64,000 nucleotides of DNA from assembly GCF_004359195.1 (NCBI RefSeq), contig NZ_CP037954.1:1736001-1800000 (forward strand), read 5' to 3'. Below, in pieces: positions 1 to 9,699 of the stretch. The notes under the pieces were generated by a model. The model was not told the DNA's origin, did not search any database, and saw only the letters and a program-made list of their open reading frames with translations. This DNA comes from Chryseobacterium salivictor. GTDB lineage: Bacteria > Bacteroidota > Bacteroidia > Flavobacteriales > Weeksellaceae. Position 1 is the first letter of the stretch. Each line of letters opens with the position of its first letter. Made by a program: the position numbers and the translations under genes.

Positions 1-66
1 TGAAGCAGTATGGATGAAACTGATAGACGCCGCGCTCAAAGCCAATGCCCACAAAGCTGTATTCAT
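1..66 (-). CDS. N-terminus of a probable UreH/NicO-like metal permease (partial)
   Basis: An ATG at 64-66 opens a minus-strand frame of 22 codons that runs off the left edge. It begins MNTALWALALSAASIS and continues FIHTAS. It starts 4 bases after the ureD stop, so it is probably the last gene of the urease operon. The hydrophobic start and the FIHT segment resemble the first helix of UreH/NicO-type nickel permeases, where the histidine is followed by GPDH. Only the first helix is visible, so the family call is inference from similarity and operon position. A TauE/SafE-type exporter is an alternative. Confidence 0.5.
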   Translation of the reverse strand, partial: MNTALWALALSAASISFIHTAS

Positions 67-70
67 TTTT

Positions 71-868
71 TTAGGGAGTTAAAATCTTTTCTTCCCACAG
101 GAAATCCTGTACTGCGAGAAAATAATTATACATCACTTCGGCACCGTGCGACAATGCCCTTACTACAAATCCGCCGCTTTCCAGTGCAGAAATTCCGATT
201 TCCACTTCGGGAAAGTCTTTTGATTTTTCTACCAGATGATTGACAAGTTCTGTTTTATCAGTGTCTTTTTTGGTGCTCACAAAAATCAAACTTCCCTGAT
301 GGGTGAAATCTTCGAGAATGCCTATATTCTGGATGGGTATTCGCCCCGGTTCTATGAGAACATTATCTTTTACGATCAGTTTCCCTTCATGGAAAACCTC
401 GGTCAGGTTGTGGAATTTTTTCAGCTTAAAAACTTCACCGTAGTGTTTTCTTCCGCAGGTAATAATCTCGCTGATCAATACGCTGCTTTCTTTTCCCAAT
501 GTAATTTTTGCCCGGCTTTCAAAATTTGAATTCTCGTGCGGAACTACCGGGTGGGGAACGAAAGCGAAAAAAGCGTGATCCCCAATATCGACCGTCAGAT
601 TTTGGGTGGCTTTGTTTTCCATATCAAACAGCCGCTGATACGACTGCGAAGCCAGCTGCAAGCGGCTTTGTTCTTCCAGACTGATCCCTATAATGTACTG
701 GTCGCCGTCCAGGATTCCCGGTGACGTACTCATGATCATCTGATAAAGTTTGTTGTCTCTTTTCCGTTGTCCTACAGAAACCACACGGAAAGGGGTTCCC
801 ACATAAAGATCTTTGATGTAGGATTTTCCTTCTTTATATCCGGCGGTGATATTCAGTCTGCATTCCAT
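71..868 (-). CDS. ureD: Urease accessory protein UreD
   Basis: 265 aa, the usual size for UreD (also called UreH). In known systems UreD binds apo-urease and forms the UreD-UreF-UreG complex that delivers nickel and CO2 to the active site in the cytoplasm. The sequence has the family pattern of a beta-rich core with the segment PGILDGDQY near residue 50 and the LxxxSQSYQRLF segment near residue 75. It follows ureG directly: the ureG stop is at 869 and this ATG is at 866-868. It is the last accessory gene before the partial permease. The family is divergent, but the position in the operon makes the call secure. Confidence 0.9.
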   Translation of the reverse strand: MECRLNITAGYKEGKSYIKDLYVGTPFRVVSVGQRKRDNKLYQMIMSTSPGILDGDQYIIGISLEEQSRLQLASQSYQRLFDMENKATQNLTVDIGDHAFFAFVPHPVVPHENSNFESRAKITLGKESSVLISEIITCGRKHYGEVFKLKKFHNLTEVFHEGKLIVKDNVLIEPGRIPIQNIGILEDFTHQGSLIFVSTKKDTDKTELVNHLVEKSKDFPEVEIGISALESGGFVVRALSHGAEVMYNYFLAVQDFLWEEKILTP

Positions 869-1507
869 TTATCTCAGTAATTCCGGTTCTTCCGCATTTT
901 CCAGCAGTGCATATTTTTTGAGCCATCCGATGACTTTGTCCAAGCCTTCTTCTGTTTTCAGATTGGTGAAAACGAACGGTGATCCGTTTCTCATCCGGCG
1001 GGAGTCATTTTCCATCACTTCAAGACTTGCGCCTACATACGGTGCCAGGTCGATCTTGTTGATCACCAAAAGATCGGAGCGTGTGATTCCCGGGCCGCCT
1101 TTTCGCGGAATCTTTTCGCCTTCAGCAACATCAATGATAAAGATGGTGACATCTGCAAGATCAGGGCTGAAAGTAGCAGAGAGATTATCGCCACCGCTTT
1201 CGATAAAGATCAGCTCGATATCGGGGAATCGGTTGGCCAGCTCGTCGACCGCTTCCAGATTCATACTTGCGTCTTCGCGGATTGCGGTGTGGGGACACCC
1301 GCCGGTTTCTACGCCTATGATCCGGTCGCGCGGCAGAAGGCTGTTGTGGGTCATGAATTCGGCGTCTTCTTTGGTGTAAATATCATTGGTGATGACGCCC
1401 ATATCGTAAATGCCATAAAGTTTACGGCTTAATTTTTCCAGCAGTGCAGTTTTGCCTGATCCTACGGGACCGGCTACGCCTACTTTAATATATTTTCTGT
1501 TTTCCAT
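869..1507 (-). CDS. ureG: Urease accessory GTPase UreG
   Basis: 212 aa, normal UreG length. It is a SIMIBI-class GTPase whose hydrolysis drives nickel insertion into urease. Residues 13-20 form the P-loop GPVGSGKT. The metal-binding CPH motif is present in [11 protein letters not shown] near residue 68, followed by the [11 protein letters not shown] segment and the NKID nucleotide-specificity motif in the C-terminal part. It sits between ureF (15-base gap) and ureD (adjacent). Start: [10 protein letters not shown], matching the family N-terminus. Confidence 0.96.
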   Translation of the reverse strand: MENRKYIKVGVAGPVGSGKTALLEKLSRKLYGIYDMGVITNDIYTKEDAEFMTHNSLLPRDRIIGVETGGCPHTAIREDASMNLEAVDELANRFPDIELIFIESGGDNLSATFSPDLADVTIFIIDVAEGEKIPRKGGPGITRSDLLVINKIDLAPYVGASLEVMENDSRRMRNGSPFVFTNLKTEEGLDKVIGWLKKYALLENAEEPELLR

Positions 1508-1522
1508 TTCTTTAATTTAATG

Positions 1523-2215
1523 TTAAGACATATAAAGTCTTGAATATAGCCTTTCGTGCTGCATGCAGCGGATATCGAACGACGTGTTGCACAGTCCTAC
1601 ATAACTGCGGTCCAGTTCCATGGTTTCGTTGGCTGTTGTTTCAATGACGGGGTACATTTCGAATAGGATGTCCTGCCCATCAAGTTGACCCAATGGAACG
1701 AGTTTCACGGCATTGGTGATCATTCCTGCAGCGGAACTGTAATAAAAGCCAAAGAGTGCATCTTGCAATGGAATTTCCAGTAGATGCGCGTAGATTCCGA
1801 AAGCGATACAGTAATTGGAGAACGCATTTCCTTTTTTAATTTCGGCTTCGTAGTCTTCCATAAGCTGGGAAGAGCGGTAGCGTTTAAAAATTTTAATAAA
1901 CCGCAGCCCAAGTTTTTGGCTCGCCTGCCTGATCTCCATAGGCGCTTTCAGTGCAAGGCATTCCTGATCCAGTTTAAGGATTTCATATAATTCTCCTTTT
2001 TCTGCCGCATCATAGGCCAGTTTTACAAACGCGCCGTCATTGTATTTCAGGTTGTAGCGGATCATGTTTTCCACAAATTCCTTCGCGGTTTTGCGGTCGT
2101 TTACAATCCTGTTCTGTATGTAGGTTTCCAGACCGTTGGAATGCGAGTAGCCCCCAATAGGAAGCGCAGGGTCTGAGATATGCAGCAGTGTTGCCAGGAA
2201 CTGTTTATTCATCAT
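1523..2215 (-). CDS. ureF: Urease accessory protein UreF
   Basis: 230 aa. UreF is an all-helical protein that bridges UreD and UreG and acts as a checkpoint in urease maturation. The N-terminal LLHISDPALPIGGYSHSNGLE segment (residues about 10-30) is the characteristic UreF signature. The start codon lies inside the end of ureE: ureE ends at 2205 and ureF starts at 2215, an 11-base overlap in a different frame that suggests translational coupling. No odd features seen. Confidence 0.94.
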   Translation of the reverse strand: MMNKQFLATLLHISDPALPIGGYSHSNGLETYIQNRIVNDRKTAKEFVENMIRYNLKYNDGAFVKLAYDAAEKGELYEILKLDQECLALKAPMEIRQASQKLGLRFIKIFKRYRSSQLMEDYEAEIKKGNAFSNYCIAFGIYAHLLEIPLQDALFGFYYSSAAGMITNAVKLVPLGQLDGQDILFEMYPVIETTANETMELDRSYVGLCNTSFDIRCMQHERLYSRLYMS

Positions 2216-2756
2216 CTTTAGAAGAAGCCATTTTTAATATTTTAGTAAAAAGGGACGATCCCAAACTGCCGTGTCCGTGCGGTTCTACATTTGATTTAAG
2301 CAAGTTGAGCAGTTTCTTTTTTGTTTTTTCAGGTTGATAGCCTGCCGCGTCCAGCCAGCGGAACATGGGCATTTCAAAAGGCAGCAAAACTTCGCCGTCC
2401 TGGATGAAGAGCGGAATGTGTTTGTTGCCGATTTCGTAACACACGGTTCCCATTTCGAGCATCGATTTTGGAGTTATGACGATTGCATCGGTCTCCAGTA
2501 CGTTTACGGCGACAATTTTCTCCTGATTTTCAAACAGGATATCACCTTCGCGCAGGCGCTGTCCTTCGCGCAGAAATTTAATCGCGATCTCCTGTCCCTG
2601 TACCGTATTTTTGCGCTGAATTCTTTTGGTTGTTTCATACCATTCCAGATCCAGATAATCTACGGTTTTACCATGAAGAGGCCTTTCAGAAAGATTGCCT
2701 GAAATTTCGTTAATAATCATTGTTAAGATTGGTTTTTTGTCCTCGATTTCGCTCAT
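2205..2756 (-). CDS. ureE: Urease accessory nickel-binding protein UreE
   Basis: 183 aa. UreE is the metallochaperone that supplies Ni2+ to UreG. The two-domain layout is visible: an N-terminal peptide-binding domain with RLREGDILFENQEKIVAV and a C-terminal metal-binding domain containing CYEIGNKHIPLFI, in which the histidine is the conserved metal ligand. The C-terminal tail has only a short PHGHGS segment rather than the long poly-His tail of some UreE proteins. It lies between ureC and ureF, 53 bases after ureC. ATG at 2754-2756 (MSEIEDKK). Confidence 0.92.
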   Translation of the reverse strand: MSEIEDKKPILTMIINEISGNLSERPLHGKTVDYLDLEWYETTKRIQRKNTVQGQEIAIKFLREGQRLREGDILFENQEKIVAVNVLETDAIVITPKSMLEMGTVCYEIGNKHIPLFIQDGEVLLPFEMPMFRWLDAAGYQPEKTKKKLLNLLKSNVEPHGHGSLGSSLFTKILKMASSKDDE

Positions 2757-2809
2757 AAAAAAATACGGAAGTCCACCGTGAAGCGTCCTCCCGCAGTTTC
2801 AGTTTAATT

Positions 2810-4531
2810 TTAAAAAAGGAAATATCTTTGTGCCAACGGCAGTTCTTCCACCGGATCACAGGTGATGTACTCGCCGTCCACATATACTTTGTAGTTTTCG
2901 GGATTGACTTCAATGTTTGGAGTTTTGTCATTGTGAATCAAGTCTTTTTTACCGATGTTGCGGCAGTTTTTCACCGGAAGGAAAATCCTGTTGAGCTGAT
3001 AGCTGTTAATGGTTCCGTTTTCGATGGATGCCTGGGAAACGAAGGTGATGCTCGTTTTCTGTACCGCGGTGCCGAAACCACCGAACATCGTTTTGTAAAC
3101 GATTGGCTGTGGTGTTGGGATCGAGGCATTAGCATCGCCCATTTTACTGGCGCTTACAAAGCCGCTTTTTACGATCATTTCAGGTTTTACCCCGAAAAAT
3201 GCGGGTTTCCAAATGACGAAATCGGCGATCTTGCCCACTTCCAGTGATCCTACATAGTCGGAGATTCCATGCGCGATGGCAGGGTTGATGGTATATTTTG
3301 CGATGTATCTTTTAACGCGGAAATTGTCATTTCCTTTGCCTTTGTCTTCTTCCAGTTCCTTGCGCTGCAATTTCATCTTATCGGCGGTCTGCCATGTTCT
3401 CATAATGACTTCTCCGCAACGCCCCATCGCCTGGGAATCGGAACTCATGATGCTGAAAACGCCCATGTCATGAAGGATGTCTTCGGCTGCGATTGTTTCT
3501 GGACGAATACGGGAATCGGCAAAAGCGACATCTTCGGGAATCTCTTTACTCAAATGATGGCAAACCATCAGCATGTCTAAATGTTCATCGATCGTGTTCA
3601 CGGTAAACGGACGGGTAGGGTTGGTAGAAGCCGGTAATACGTTTGGATACATCGCGGCTTTGATAATGTCCGGAGCATGGCCTCCTCCCGCGCCTTCCGT
3701 ATGGAATGTGTGGATTACCCGTCCGTCGATGGCGGCAATGGTATCTTCCAGGAATCCGCTTTCATTCAGGGTGTCGGTATGGATGGCGATCTGGATATCG
3801 TATTTATCGGCTACTTTCAGCGATGCGTCGATTACTGCCGGAGTAGCGCCCCAGTCTTCGTGGACCTTAAGCCCCAGTGCGCCGGCTTCGATCTGTTCTT
3901 CTAGAGGTTCCACGGTGGAGCAGTTTCCTTTGCCGAAAAATCCCAGATTCATGGGAAAGGCTTCAGTGGCCTCCATCATTCTCTGAATATTGAATTTTCC
4001 CGGTGTTGAGGTTGTGGCATTGCTGCCGTCATTTGGTCCGGTTCCTCCACCGATCATCGTAGTGATTCCACTGTAGAGTGAAGTTTCGATCTGCTGCGGG
4101 GAAATAAAGTGAACATGAGTATCGATTCCACCCGCTGTAACGATCATTCCGGCACCGTTGTGGACTTCTGTAGAAGCGCCGATAATCATTCCGGGGGTAA
4201 TTCCATCCATGGTATCTGGGTTTCCTGCTTTACCGATCCCGACGATTTTGCCGTCTTTAATCCCGATATCTGCTTTTACAATTCCCCAGTGATCGATCAG
4301 AATTGCGCGGGTAATGCACAGATCCAGAACGCCCTGTGATCTTAGAAATGTAGAATTCTGTCCCATTCCGTCGCGTACGGTTTTGCCGCCACCAAAAATA
4401 GATTCATCGCCGTAAATTCCGAAGTCGTCTTCTACTTCTATGATCAGATTGGTATCTCCAAGACGAATTTTATCACCCGTTGTAGGTCCAAGGATATTCG
4501 CGTACTGTTTTCTGTCTACTTCTAAACTCAT
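2810..4531 (-). CDS. ureC: Urease alpha (catalytic) subunit UreC
   Basis: 573 aa, full length for the catalytic subunit. It hydrolyses urea to ammonia and carbamate with a di-nickel centre. The nickel ligand HVH is in [12 protein letters not shown] (about residue 136). The carbamylated lysine is in [12 protein letters not shown] (about residue 220). Further ligands and catalytic histidines are in [24 protein letters not shown] and [22 protein letters not shown]. The gene follows ureB with a 1-base gap. All key residues are present, so an active enzyme is expected. Confidence 0.98.
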   Translation of the reverse strand: MSLEVDRKQYANILGPTTGDKIRLGDTNLIIEVEDDFGIYGDESIFGGGKTVRDGMGQNSTFLRSQGVLDLCITRAILIDHWGIVKADIGIKDGKIVGIGKAGNPDTMDGITPGMIIGASTEVHNGAGMIVTAGGIDTHVHFISPQQIETSLYSGITTMIGGGTGPNDGSNATTSTPGKFNIQRMMEATEAFPMNLGFFGKGNCSTVEPLEEQIEAGALGLKVHEDWGATPAVIDASLKVADKYDIQIAIHTDTLNESGFLEDTIAAIDGRVIHTFHTEGAGGGHAPDIIKAAMYPNVLPASTNPTRPFTVNTIDEHLDMLMVCHHLSKEIPEDVAFADSRIRPETIAAEDILHDMGVFSIMSSDSQAMGRCGEVIMRTWQTADKMKLQRKELEEDKGKGNDNFRVKRYIAKYTINPAIAHGISDYVGSLEVGKIADFVIWKPAFFGVKPEMIVKSGFVSASKMGDANASIPTPQPIVYKTMFGGFGTAVQKTSITFVSQASIENGTINSYQLNRIFLPVKNCRNIGKKDLIHNDKTPNIEVNPENYKVYVDGEYITCDPVEELPLAQRYFLF

Positions 4532-4532
4532 T

Positions 4533-4901
4533 TTATAAAGATTTATAGTTCAAAGATTTCATTTTAGCAAGTGCCCGATCTTTCACCTCCTGAGAGTCGA
4601 TAGATCCGCTTACAAGATTGTCGAAACCGTAGAAATTCCGGTCTCCTCCAATCTCTACCAGTTCTACTTCTTTTTCTTCGCCGGGCTCAAAACGGACTGC
4701 AGTACTTGATATGATATTCAGTCTTTTTCCGAAGGCTTCATCGCGGTTAAACAACATCGCTTTGTTTACTTCAAAAAAATGATAATGCGAACCTACCTGT
4801 ATGGGTCGGTCGCCGGTATTGGTCACTTTTATTTTTACGGTCGGCCTGCCTTCATTACAGATAATCGTGCCTTCTTTTACAAATATTTCTCCAGGTATCA
4901 T
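4533..4901 (-). CDS. ureB: Urease beta subunit UreB
   Basis: 122 aa. This small structural subunit packs against UreC. The family start MIPGEIFV and the motifs [18 protein letters not shown] and [17 protein letters not shown] are clear. It lies between ureA (19 bases upstream) and ureC (1 base downstream). Separate ureA and ureB genes, not a fused ureAB as in Helicobacter, are usual for free-living bacteria. Confidence 0.97.
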   Translation of the reverse strand: MIPGEIFVKEGTIICNEGRPTVKIKVTNTGDRPIQVGSHYHFFEVNKAMLFNRDEAFGKRLNIISSTAVRFEPGEEKEVELVEIGGDRNFYGFDNLVSGSIDSQEVKDRALAKMKSLNYKSL

Positions 4902-4920
4902 AATGCTTTGTTTTTTGAGA

Positions 4921-5223
4921 TTATCGGATAGGATTGTGCACGCTCACCATTTTGGTTCCGTCGGGGAACGTTGCTTCAATCTGTATGTCATGGATCATTT
5001 CGGGCACGCCGGTCATCACATCCTCTCTCGTAAGAATATTTGCGCCTTCGTGCATGAGGTCGGCAACGCGTTTTCCGTCTCTTGCTCCTTCCATCACAAA
5101 ATGACTGATCAGGGCTATAGATTCGGGGTAATTCAGTTTCACACCCCTTGCTTTTCTTTTCAGAGCAAGTTCTCCAGCGGTGTGCAGCATCAGTTTTTCG
5201 ATTTCTCGTGGTGTTAAATGCAT
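4921..5223 (-). CDS. ureA: Urease gamma subunit UreA
   Basis: 100 aa, the standard gamma-subunit length. The sequence starts [14 protein letters not shown] and contains [18 protein letters not shown] and [16 protein letters not shown], all typical of UreA. It is the first gene of the ureABCEFGD operon, and the long gene-free stretch on its right must hold the operon promoter. I could not find a perfect TAnnTTTG box in front of it. Confidence 0.97.
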   Translation of the reverse strand: MHLTPREIEKLMLHTAGELALKRKARGVKLNYPESIALISHFVMEGARDGKRVADLMHEGANILTREDVMTGVPEMIHDIQIEATFPDGTKMVSVHNPIR

Positions 5224-6119
5224 CTCAGTATTTTTAATTAAGTTTAAGTATAACAGCTATTGCTCCATGTTTACAGAAAAACTAAAAAGGCTTGCTCTGA
5301 AAACAAAATGTAACGGATCATTTCATAGAACCACCATCTGCATTGACTGCTAATGAATCTGCCTGCAATGGTAAATTAAAAAATAAAATAGGTGCACGAA
5401 ACACAGTTCTCCTGTGCCTTCATCTGAAAAGCACTCCACTGCAGTTTTCCGGAAGTAGAATACATACCGGTTTTTCGTGCCTTTATCTTAAGCGGCAAAA
5501 TCTTTATCATGATCAGTTTCGGAAAAGGAACCTTTGGGTATTCTCATTATTGCTGAGATTTGAAATGACAGAACTGTCTGGATACAACGGAAAAATGGCA
5601 ACAGCTGATCTTTCCAAACAGCGGGTATCAATTTAATCAAAACAATGAGTGAACATTACTTGGTTTTCTTTACTTTGTTATACAAATTAACAACTATTTA
5701 TGTATAAATAAATGTTAAAAATTGATACATGAGTGTTAAATTTTGCGGATAGTGGAATTGGTTTTTTTTGTGATAGTGAGCGTTGGTTGGGGGCAGCGCT
5801 GTTGCACCTCCTTACAATGATCTGTCTTAACCGGAAATACATGTTTTAAATCTGCCTTTGTCGAGGGCTTGGATGAACGCTTTCAGCAGTTTCAGTTCTA
5901 AACTTCCGCTTAATCAAATCAATTTATTCATTCTTCTTTGTTTAATTAAGGAAAGGCTAAGGAGTATAAAAAATCCCTTGGTTAAAAAATTAGATATTTA
6001 CTGAGAATAATACCTCTCTTAAGTTCCGAAAAATCAATCTGTTTTTTCAGTCAAAAATTTCTTAAATTTGCATTCTTATAAATTCGCCCAAAGCCAATCG
6101 CTAAAAGCCAAAATCAACT
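5224..6119. other. Long intergenic region between divergent ureA and alaS
   Basis: About 900 bases lie between the divergent urease operon and alaS. A plus-strand frame at 5343-5636 exists, but its translation resembles no family, has no promoter and is low-complexity in parts, so I do not call it. The region holds the urease promoter (not pinpointed) and the alaS promoter at its right end. No tRNA, riboswitch or repeat unit was recognised. Confidence 0.5.
6063..6070 (+). promoter_or_regulatory. Bacteroidota -7 box of alaS
   Basis: TAAATTTG matches the Bacteroidota -7 consensus TAnnTTTG and lies 50 bases before the alaS ATG. A transcript would start a few bases downstream and leave a leader of about 43 bases. 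Confidence 0.6.
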
Positions 6120-8777
6120 ATGACTTCACAAAATATACGCCAGCAGTTTTTAGACTATTTTAAAAGTAAAAATCACCTGATCGTACCGTCAGCGCCGATT
6201 GTATTGAAAGACGATCCTACCTTGATGTTCTCCAATTCTGGAATGACCCAGTTTAAGGATTACTTTTTAGGTTATAAAGAACCGAAATCACCGCGAATTG
6301 CAGACACACAAAAATGTCTGAGAGTTTCCGGGAAGCATAATGATTTGGACGATGTCGGCCGCGATACTTACCATCACACGATGTTTGAAATGTTAGGGAA
6401 CTGGTCATTTGGTGATTATTTTAAAAAAGAAGCCATTGGTTATGCCTGGGAATTACTGACAGAAGTTTATAAGATTCCGAAAGAAAATTTATATGTTACT
6501 GTTTTTGAAGGTGATGCTTCCGAAAACTTAGACCGCGACCAGGATGCCTACAATTTCTGGAAAGCTCATATTTCTGAAGACCGGATCATTAACGGAAATA
6601 AAAAAGATAATTTCTGGGAAATGGGCGAGAGCGGACCTTGTGGACCTTGTTCCGAAATTCATGTCGATATCAGAACAGACGAAGAGAAAGCCAGAGTTTC
6701 CGGTTTGGAGTTGGTGAATAACGATCACCCGCAAGTGGTAGAAGTCTGGAATCTCGTTTTCATGGAATTCAACAGGAAAGCCGACGGAAGTCTGGAAAAA
6801 CTGCCAAAGCAGCACGTAGATACCGGAATGGGTTTTGAGCGTTTGTGTATGGCTTTACAAGGCAAAACTTCGAATTATGATACCGATGTTTTCACGCCTT
6901 TAATTCAAAAAGTAGAAGAACTTTCAGGAAAAAAATATACCGGAATTTTAGAAGACGAAAAAGATATTGCCATCCGCGTGGTGGTCGATCATATCCGGGC
7001 GGTTACTTTTGCAATTGCCGATGGACAGTTGCCTTCAAACGGTGGCGCTGGTTACGTAATCCGCAGGATTTTGCGCCGCGGAATCTCGTATGCTTACCGA
7101 TTTTTAGGAATGAAAGAAGCTTTCCTTTTTGAATTGGTGGCTGTTTTAAGAACCGAAATGGGCGACTTTTTCCCTGAACTGGTTAAACAGCAAAAACTGG
7201 TGACGGAAGTGATCAAAGAAGAAGAAACTTCTTTCCTGAAAACCATCGAACACGGTTTAAAAAGAATTGATTTAATTATTAACGATACGATTTCAAAAGG
7301 ACAGAAAACCCTTTCCGGCGTGGATGTTTTCGAATTGTACGATACGTACGGTTTCCCCGCGGATTTATCGAGAATCATCGCTGAAGAAAAACAGTTGACC
7401 GTTGATGAGCAAGGTTTTGAAGAAGAAATGACCAAGCAGAAACAGCGTTCCAAAAAATCATCCGCACAAAAAGTTTATGACTGGGTTGTTTTAGAGGAAA
7501 AAGCAGAATCTTTTGTAGGGTATGATGTCCTGGAAACTGAAACCTATATTACAAGATACCGGAAAATTGAAAATAAAGACGGCGAATTTTATCAGATCGT
7601 GCTTTCCAAATCGCCATTTTATCCTGAAGGTGGCGGGCAAGTGGGTGACAAGGGAATTTTAATTCCAAGTTATACCGCAGGTTTTGATATTTCAAATCCA
7701 AGCGTTTTTGATATTACAGACTGTTCAGAAATCATCGAAGTGCTGGAAACCAGAAAAGAAAATAATCTGATCGTCTCTTTAATTAAAGATTTGCCGAAAG
7801 ATGCAGGTGCAGTTTTTTATGCTAAAGTAAACGAATCGGAAAGAAGAAATACGCAGGCGAATCATTCGGTGACGCATTTGCTTCACGAAGCGCTGCGCGA
7901 AGTTTTAGGAACACACGTGGAACAGAAAGGATCTTTCGTAGGTCCGGATTATCTGCGTTTTGATTTTTCCCATTTTTCTAAAATCAGTGAAGAAGATTTG
8001 AAAGTGGTTGAAGAAAAGGTGAATGCAAAAATCAAAGAAAATATTGCCCTTCAGGAATTCCGTGAAATCCCAATTACGGAAGCCATGGAAAAAGGAGCAA
8101 TGGCACTTTTCGGTGAGAAATACGGCGATAAAGTAAGAATGATTCAGTTCGGTTCTTCCAAAGAACTGTGTGGGGGAACGCATGTGAAACATACGGGAGA
8201 AATCGGTCATTTTAAAATTCAGAACGAAAGTTCTACTGCAGCCGGAATCCGCAGAATAGAAGCGATTTCCGGAGATCAGTCTGCGGCTTATTTCAGGAAT
8301 TTGGAAACCCAGCTGAAAGAGATTTCTTCTTTATTAAAGTCAAAAGAGCTTACGAAATCAGTGGAGAAACTGATCGAGGAAAATACTTCTTTAAAATCTG
8401 AAATAGAATCTTTGAAAAAAGAGAAAGCAAAATCTGAAACGTCGAACTGGGCCAATGATTTCGTTCAGAAAGAAGATAAAAAATTACTGGTGAAGAAAGT
8501 TTCTCTGGATGCCGGTAGCGTGAAAGATATTGTGTTCCAGTTGAAGAAAGATGTTGCGAATTCAGTGATTATCGTCCTTTCTGATGCGGATGGGAAACCG
8601 ATGATTACCGTAAGCGTATCTTCAGATTTAGAAGCAAAATACCACGCGGGAAATATCGTGAAAGATTTGGCTAAGGAGATCCAGGGTGGCGGCGGCGGAA
8701 ATCCGGGCTTTGCAACAGCAGGTGGAAAAAACCTGGATGGAATTGAAAACGCTTATCAAAAAGCACTCGCTCTGTAA
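6120..8777 (+). CDS. alaS: Alanyl-tRNA synthetase
   Basis: 885 aa, the usual length. It charges tRNA-Ala and edits mischarged Ser and Gly. The order is a class II catalytic domain (residues 1 to about 240, with SGMTQFKDYFLG and ESGPCGPCSEIH), a helical tRNA-binding region, an editing domain with zinc ligands H582 and H586 (NHSVTHLLHE) and C684 and H688 (LCGGTHVKH), and a coiled coil followed by a DHHA1 domain ending in the glycine-rich GGGGGNPGFATAGG. Nothing is truncated. Essential single-copy housekeeping gene, divergent from the urease operon. Confidence 0.98.
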   Translation: MTSQNIRQQFLDYFKSKNHLIVPSAPIVLKDDPTLMFSNSGMTQFKDYFLGYKEPKSPRIADTQKCLRVSGKHNDLDDVGRDTYHHTMFEMLGNWSFGDYFKKEAIGYAWELLTEVYKIPKENLYVTVFEGDASENLDRDQDAYNFWKAHISEDRIINGNKKDNFWEMGESGPCGPCSEIHVDIRTDEEKARVSGLELVNNDHPQVVEVWNLVFMEFNRKADGSLEKLPKQHVDTGMGFERLCMALQGKTSNYDTDVFTPLIQKVEELSGKKYTGILEDEKDIAIRVVVDHIRAVTFAIADGQLPSNGGAGYVIRRILRRGISYAYRFLGMKEAFLFELVAVLRTEMGDFFPELVKQQKLVTEVIKEEETSFLKTIEHGLKRIDLIINDTISKGQKTLSGVDVFELYDTYGFPADLSRIIAEEKQLTVDEQGFEEEMTKQKQRSKKSSAQKVYDWVVLEEKAESFVGYDVLETETYITRYRKIENKDGEFYQIVLSKSPFYPEGGGQVGDKGILIPSYTAGFDISNPSVFDITDCSEIIEVLETRKENNLIVSLIKDLPKDAGAVFYAKVNESERRNTQANHSVTHLLHEALREVLGTHVEQKGSFVGPDYLRFDFSHFSKISEEDLKVVEEKVNAKIKENIALQEFREIPITEAMEKGAMALFGEKYGDKVRMIQFGSSKELCGGTHVKHTGEIGHFKIQNESSTAAGIRRIEAISGDQSAAYFRNLETQLKEISSLLKSKELTKSVEKLIEENTSLKSEIESLKKEKAKSETSNWANDFVQKEDKKLLVKKVSLDAGSVKDIVFQLKKDVANSVIIVLSDADGKPMITVSVSSDLEAKYHAGNIVKDLAKEIQGGGGGNPGFATAGGKNLDGIENAYQKALAL

Positions 8778-8800
8778 AAAAGCAACAGAAATTTTAACAT

Positions 8801-8836
8801 AAAAATCCCGAAAACTTTACAATCTTCGGGATTTTT
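8801..8836. terminator. Bidirectional terminator between alaS and the small membrane protein gene
   Basis: AAAAATCCCGAA and TTCGGGATTTTT form a 12-bp stem with A- and T-runs on both sides, so it can stop the convergent transcripts of alaS (+) and the small gene at 8854-9096 (-). Confidence 0.8.
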
Positions 8837-8853
8837 GTTGATGATGAGGTCGT

Positions 8854-9096
8854 TTATTTGTTTCCGCCACCTCTTGCAACCAATGCAATGATAACGATCA
8901 GTACCAATGCACCGACTACCCAAACCAGTGGATTACTCATCCAGTCTCCGCCCATCGCGTCATTTCCTTTGTTCACATCTACATCCACTTTTAAATCGGA
9001 AGCTTTTTCCTGCGCTTTTACCAAAACTACGGCAAAGTTTGCCATCACTGCCAATGCGAAAATCTGGATCTTTGAGAATAAATTAGTACGTGTCAT
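8854..9096 (-). CDS. Small secreted/membrane protein of unknown function
   Basis: 80 aa. An N-terminal hydrophobic segment ending in VLVKAQ looks like a signal peptide (residues about 1-29). It is followed by a short polar stretch with DVDVNKGNDAMGG, a second hydrophobic segment (WVVGALVLIVIIALVA, about 58-73) and a glycine-lysine end. The product is probably a small inner-membrane protein with one mature helix. I do not recognise a family with a known function. ATG at 9094-9096; it ends in a shared terminator with alaS. Confidence 0.65.
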   Translation of the reverse strand: MTRTNLFSKIQIFALAVMANFAVVLVKAQEKASDLKVDVDVNKGNDAMGGDWMSNPLVWVVGALVLIVIIALVARGGGNK

Positions 9097-9187
9097 AATT
9101 TTAATTTTTTAATGTTAATAAAATTAACAATTCTAAAATCGTACCAAATAAAAAAAGCTCTTATTTTTTCCGGGTGAAAATGAGGAT

Positions 9188-9682
9188 TTAAAACCGGTAT
9201 TCCATTAAGTAATCATCCATTACATAACCGTTTCCGATGTCAAAAATACCTTCTGCAAATACCGAAAATCCTTGCGATTCATAAATTTTTTTTGCAGGAT
9301 TATCTTTGTTGACGTTCAGGATAATTCTCCTGTCTGAAGTTTCTGCGACTTTTTCTTTTAAGAAATTGATGGCTTTTTTGCCGAGACCTTTTCCTTTGAA
9401 TTCTTCTAAAAGATAAATGCGGTGGAGTTTGGCAGTGTCTTTTTCATAATGAAATTCGAAACCGATAAATCCGGCAGCGCTCCCATTATTTAAAATGAAG
9501 TAATAGTGATAATTTGGATTTTTGAGCTGATCAGAGATTTCCTGATGAGAATACATTTCCTTCAACATATAATCGATCTGATCTTGCGGGAGAATGTTTC
9601 TGTAGGCTGCATTCCAGGATTTTTCAGCCAGTTGCTGAAAAAGAGGAATATCTTTTTCCGCTGCTTTTATAAATTCAACCAT
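9188..9682 (-). CDS. GNAT-family N-acetyltransferase
   Basis: 164 aa. The acetyl-CoA-binding motif A is visible as IYLLEEFKGKGLGKKAINFLKEK (about residues 88-110; R/Q-x-x-G-x-G/A type, here KGKGLG), followed by NKDNPAKKIYESQGF, typical of motif B. It transfers an acetyl group to an amine, and the substrate cannot be read from the sequence. It lies 17 bases after the metallophosphoesterase gene on the same strand, so the two may be co-transcribed. Confidence 0.85.
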   Translation of the reverse strand: MVEFIKAAEKDIPLFQQLAEKSWNAAYRNILPQDQIDYMLKEMYSHQEISDQLKNPNYHYYFILNNGSAAGFIGFEFHYEKDTAKLHRIYLLEEFKGKGLGKKAINFLKEKVAETSDRRIILNVNKDNPAKKIYESQGFSVFAEGIFDIGNGYVMDDYLMEYRF

Positions 9683-9699
9683 GAGGTTTTATTTTTTAA

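Noticed and set aside
5343..5636. Plus-strand frame of 97 codons between ureA and alaS
   Set aside because: No recognisable family, no promoter box or conserved start, and the region is a divergent promoter region.
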